A stretch of DNA of 64,000 nt from Ptiloglossa arizonensis. Its lineage: Eukaryota; Arthropoda; Insecta; Hymenoptera; Colletidae. A program made the position numbers and the translations under genes. This document shows positions 61,228-64,000 of the stretch, in pieces. The notes under the pieces were generated by a model. The model saw only the letters and a program-made list of their open reading frames with translations, made no database searches and was not told the origin of the DNA. The DNA lies in the NCBI RefSeq assembly GCF_051014685.1, contig NW_027478892.1, positions 186,001-250,000 of the forward strand. The letters are read 5' to 3'. Each line of letters opens with the position of its first letter. Within the stretch, counting starts at the first letter, position 1.

Positions 61228-62459
61228 TGGAGGTAAGAAACGCTTGAGAAACTCAAAATTTTCGCAGTTCTGATGCTCGAAACGAATAACTAGAACGGCC
61301 CAGGGGAAAAGTGCGCACACCGTTGTAATCGGGCGAGTTTCTACTTTCAAACGCAACCGAAATTTTGCGGATTGGTCAATCCGTTCGCGAGATATGGCAG
61401 TTTGGAGGTAAGAACCACTTGAGAAACTCAAAATTTTCGCAGTTCTGATGCTCGAAACGAATAACTGGAACGGCCTAGGGGAAAACTACACATACCGTTG
61501 TAATCGGGCGAGTTTCTACTTTCAGATGCAACAGAAATTTTGCGGATTGGTCAATCCGTTCGCGAGATATGGCAGTTTGGAGGTAAGAAGAGCTTGAGAA
61601 ACTCAAAATTTTCGCTGTTCTGATGCTCGAAACGAATAACTGGAACGGCCTAGGGGAAAACTACACATACCGTTGTAATGGGGCGAGTTTCTACTTTCAG
61701 ATGCAACATAAATTATGCGGATTGGTCAATCAGTTCGCGAGATATGGCCGTTTGGATGTAAGAAACGCTAGAGAAACTCAAAATTATCGCAGTTCTGATG
61801 CTCGAAACGAATAACTAGAACGGCCTAGGGGAAAAGTGCGCATACCGTTGTAATCGGGCGAGTTTCTACTTTCAGAAGCAACAGAAATTTTGCGGATTGG
61901 TCAATCCGTTCGCGAGATATGGCAGTTTGGAGGTAAGAAACGCTTGAGAAACTCAAAATTTTCGCAGTTCTGATGCTCGAAACGAATGACTAGAACGGCC
62001 CAGGGGAAAAGTGCGCACACCGTTGTAATCGGGCGAGTTTCTACTTTCAAACGCAACAGAAATTTTGCGGATTGGTCAATCCGTTCGCGAGATATGGCAG
62101 TTTGGAGGTAAGAAACGCTTGAGAAACTCAAAATTTTCGCAGTTCTGATGCTCGAAACGAATGACTAGAACGGCCTAGGGGAGAAGTACGCATACCGTTG
62201 TAATCGGGCGAGATTCTACTTTCAGATGCAACAGAAATCATGCGGATTGGTCTATCCGTTCGCGAGATATGGCCGTTTGGATGTAAGAAACGCTTGATAA
62301 ACTCAAAATTTTCGCAGTTCTGATGCTCGAAACGAATAACTAGAACGGCCTAGGGGAAAAATGCGCATGCCGTTGTAATCGGGCGAGTTTCTACTTTCAG
62401 AAGCAACAGAAATTTTGCGGATTGGTCAATCCGTTCGCGAGATATGGCAGTTTGGAGGT
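61228..62459 (+). repeat. Mosaic with left-type island
   Basis: 61.2-61.5 kb matches 43.0-43.3 kb, including private GCAACCGAAAT and AAGAACCACTTG, about 18.2 kb apart. 61.56-61.82 kb repeats the GTAATGGGGCG monomer for the fourth time in the right half after 51.7, 59.2 and 60.6 kb. At about 61,985-62,340 two monomers carry GAATGACTAG, AGAAGTACGC and AAATCATGCGG. Those states are characteristic of 0-31 kb and not otherwise seen between 31 and 64 kb. Confidence 0.83.
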
Positions 62460-64000
62460 AAGAAACGCTTGAGAAACTCAAAATTTTCGCAGTTCTGGTG
62501 CTCGAAACGAATAACTGGAACGGTCGAGGGGAAAACTACACATACCGTTGTAATCAGGCGAGTTTCTACTTTCAGATGCAACATAAATTATGCGGATTGG
62601 TCAATCAGTTCGCGAGATATGGCCGTTTGGATGTAAGAAACGCTTGAGAAACTCAAAATTATCGCAGTTCTGATGCTCGAAACGAATAACTAGAACGGCC
62701 TAGGGGAAAAGTGCGCATACCGTTGTAATCGGGCGAGTTTCTACTTTCAGAAGCAACAGAAATTTTGCGGATTGGTCAATCCGTTCGCGAGATATGGGAG
62801 TTCGGAGGTAAGAAACGCTTGAGAAACTCAAAATTTTCGCAGTTCTGATGCTCGAAACGAATAACTGGAACGGCCTAGGGGAAAACTACACATACCGTTG
62901 TAATCGGGCGAGTTTCTACTTTCAGATGCAACAGAAATTATGCGGATTGGTCAATCCGTTCGCGAGATATGGTCGTTTGGATGTAAGAAACGCTTGAGAA
63001 ACTCAAAATTTTCGCAGTTCTGATGCTCGAAACGAATAACTAGAACGGCCTAGGGGAAAAGTGCGCATACCGTTGTAATCGGGCAAGTTTCTACTTTCAA
63101 ATGCAACAGAAATTTTGCGGATTGGTCAATCCGTTCGCGAGATATGGCAGTATGGAGGTAAGAAACGCTTGAGAAACTCAAAATTTTCGCAGTTCTGATC
63201 CTCGAAACGAATAACTAGAACGGCCCAGGGGAAAAGTGCGCATACCGTTGTAATCGGGCGAGTTTTTACTTTCAAATGCAACAGAAATTTTGCGGATTGA
63301 TCAATCCGTTCGCGAGATATGGCAGTTTGGAGATAAGAAACGCTTTAGAAACTCAAAATTTTCGCAGTTCTGATGCTCGAAACGAATAACTAGAACGGCC
63401 CAGGGGAAAAGTGCGCATACCGTTGTAATCGGGCGAGTTTCTACTTTCAAATGCAACAGAAATTTTGCGGATTGATCAATCCGTTCGCGAGATATGGCAG
63501 TTTGGAGATAAGAAACGCTTTAGAAACTCAAAATTTTCGGAGTTTTATGCTCGAAACGAATAACTAGAACGGCCCAGGGGAAAAGTGCGAATACCGTTGT
63601 CATCGGGCGAGTTTCTACTTTCAAATGCAACAGAAATTTTGCGGATTGGTCAATCCGTTCGCGAGATATGGCAGTTTGGAGGTAAGAAACGCTTGAGAAA
63701 CTCAAAATTTTCGCAGTTCTGGTGCTCGAAACGAATAACTGGAACGATCTAGGGGAAAACTACACATACCGTTGTAATCAGGCGAGTTTCTACTTTCAAA
63801 GGCAACAGAAATTTTGCGGATTGGTCAATCCGTTCGCGAGATATGGCAGTTTGGAGGTAAGAAGAGCTTGAGAAACTCAAAATTTTCGCTGTTCTGATGC
63901 TCGAAACGAATAACTGGAACGGCCTAGGGGAAAACTACACATACCGTTGTAATGGGGCGAGTTTCTACTTTCAGATGCAACATAAATTATGCGGATTGGT
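62460..64000 (+). repeat. Copy of 57.7-59.3 kb, running off the window
   Basis: It is collinear with 57,738-59,278 at 4,722 bp (27 monomers), through the GGTCGAGG, TCAATCAGTTCG with AATTATCGCAG, ATGGGAG, ATGGTCG, GCAGTATGG, GATCCTCG and TTTTCGGAG monomers. One difference is GAGTTCGGAGG at about 62,799-62,809 against GAGTTTGGAGG. The block is cut by the window end, so the larger repeat it belongs to is incomplete. Confidence 0.88.

Larger units (their letters stand above)
1..64000 (+). repeat. Tandem satellite array, ~366 monomers of 175 bp
   Basis: The full window is a head-to-tail satellite with no interruption, inversion or foreign insertion that I could find. Every monomer carries the same landmarks in order: the dyad around GGATTGRTCAATCC, TCGCGA, a TTGAGAAACTCAA inverted repeat, AAAATTTTCGCAG, CTCGAAACGAA, GGCC(T/C)AGGGG, CCGTTGTAATC and TTTCTACTTTCA. 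Net length equals 366 x 175 minus 56. The deficit is fully explained by 53 monomers with one shared 1-bp deletion and three other single-base losses. Both ends lie inside the array, so its true size is unknown. Such arrays are usual for eukaryotic centromeric or pericentromeric heterochromatin; that role is inference. I do not recognise the family and cannot assign a species. No gene is supported anywhere in the window. Confidence 0.98.

Noticed and set aside
1..64000. More than a hundred short open reading frames of 61-135 codons on both strands
   Set aside because: They recur with the satellite period, are near-identical to each other in many frames, lack ribosome-binding or promoter context, and end within three monomers because 175 is not a multiple of three. 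They are by-products of the repeat, so none is annotated as a gene.
1..64000. CRISPR array
   Set aside because: The period is regular, but there are no unique spacers between short repeats. The whole 175 bp is conserved, and no cas-like gene is present.
1..64000. Transposon, LTR or rDNA origin of the repeat
   Set aside because: No terminal repeats, target-site duplications, transposase or reverse-transcriptase segments, tRNA-like or rRNA-like sequence were found, and no element interrupts the array.
1..64000. Telomeric or simple-sequence repeats
   Set aside because: No short-motif tandem tract is present anywhere. The shortest period is the monomer.

Overview
The whole 64-kb window is one uninterrupted tandem satellite array. 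I see no gene, RNA gene, transposon, CRISPR array or unique-sequence island. The unit is a monomer of 175 bp (about 45% G+C), always in the same orientation. The window holds about 366 consecutive monomers. Phase arithmetic closes exactly: from the first base to the last partial monomer is 63,994 bp, which is 366 x 175 minus 56. I count 53 monomers of a 174-bp class that share one single-base deletion, plus three isolated single-base losses (two near 26.82-26.85 kb, one near 60.27 kb). Multi-kilobase, perfectly phased satellite DNA with higher-order repeats (HORs) is typical of eukaryotic centromeric or pericentromeric heterochromatin. I do not recognise the family and cannot name the organism. 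CpG is not depleted (hand count on the consensus gives observed/expected about 1.5), which is unlike satellites heavily methylated in the germline.

Layout. 0-19 kb is built from a 'left' set of monomer variants. It holds a duplicated 9-mer HOR (388-3535), a 525-bp trimer series (about 3.0-5.5 kb), a doubled 350-bp dimer (5593-6292), a 26-monomer long-range duplication (6.25-9.6 kb copied at 10.8-14.1 kb), and a tandemly doubled 17-mer HOR (11,522-17,469). 19-24 kb is a transition where left variants fade and 'right' variants appear. 24.9-30 kb carries a 1.7-kb segment present twice at 3,317-bp spacing. 30.9-32.7 kb is made of 349-bp dimers arranged as a 1,047-bp 6-mer. 34-50.9 kb is dominated by a 7-mer HOR of about 1,224 bp, with a 6-mer (1,049 bp) at 40.8-42.9 kb. 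48.5-58.5 kb is a tandem duplication of a 29-monomer, 5,071-bp unit. 58.4-61.2 kb is a doubled 8-mer. The last 1.5 kb repeats 57.7-59.3 kb.

The array is therefore a nested, mosaic record of unequal exchange and gene conversion. Every junction I examined keeps the 175-bp register, so homologous recombination between monomers is the likely engine. Recurring structural elements are a 16-bp dyad (a perfect palindrome in one monomer class), a TCGCGA palindrome beside it, a short hairpin-capable inverted repeat, and two variable windows with linked alternative states. The short open frames that can be read through the repeats are by-products of the satellite sequence. No protein-coding system is present. 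The interest lies in the array architecture and datable recombination junctions, plus a speculative splice-site-like arrangement in each monomer.
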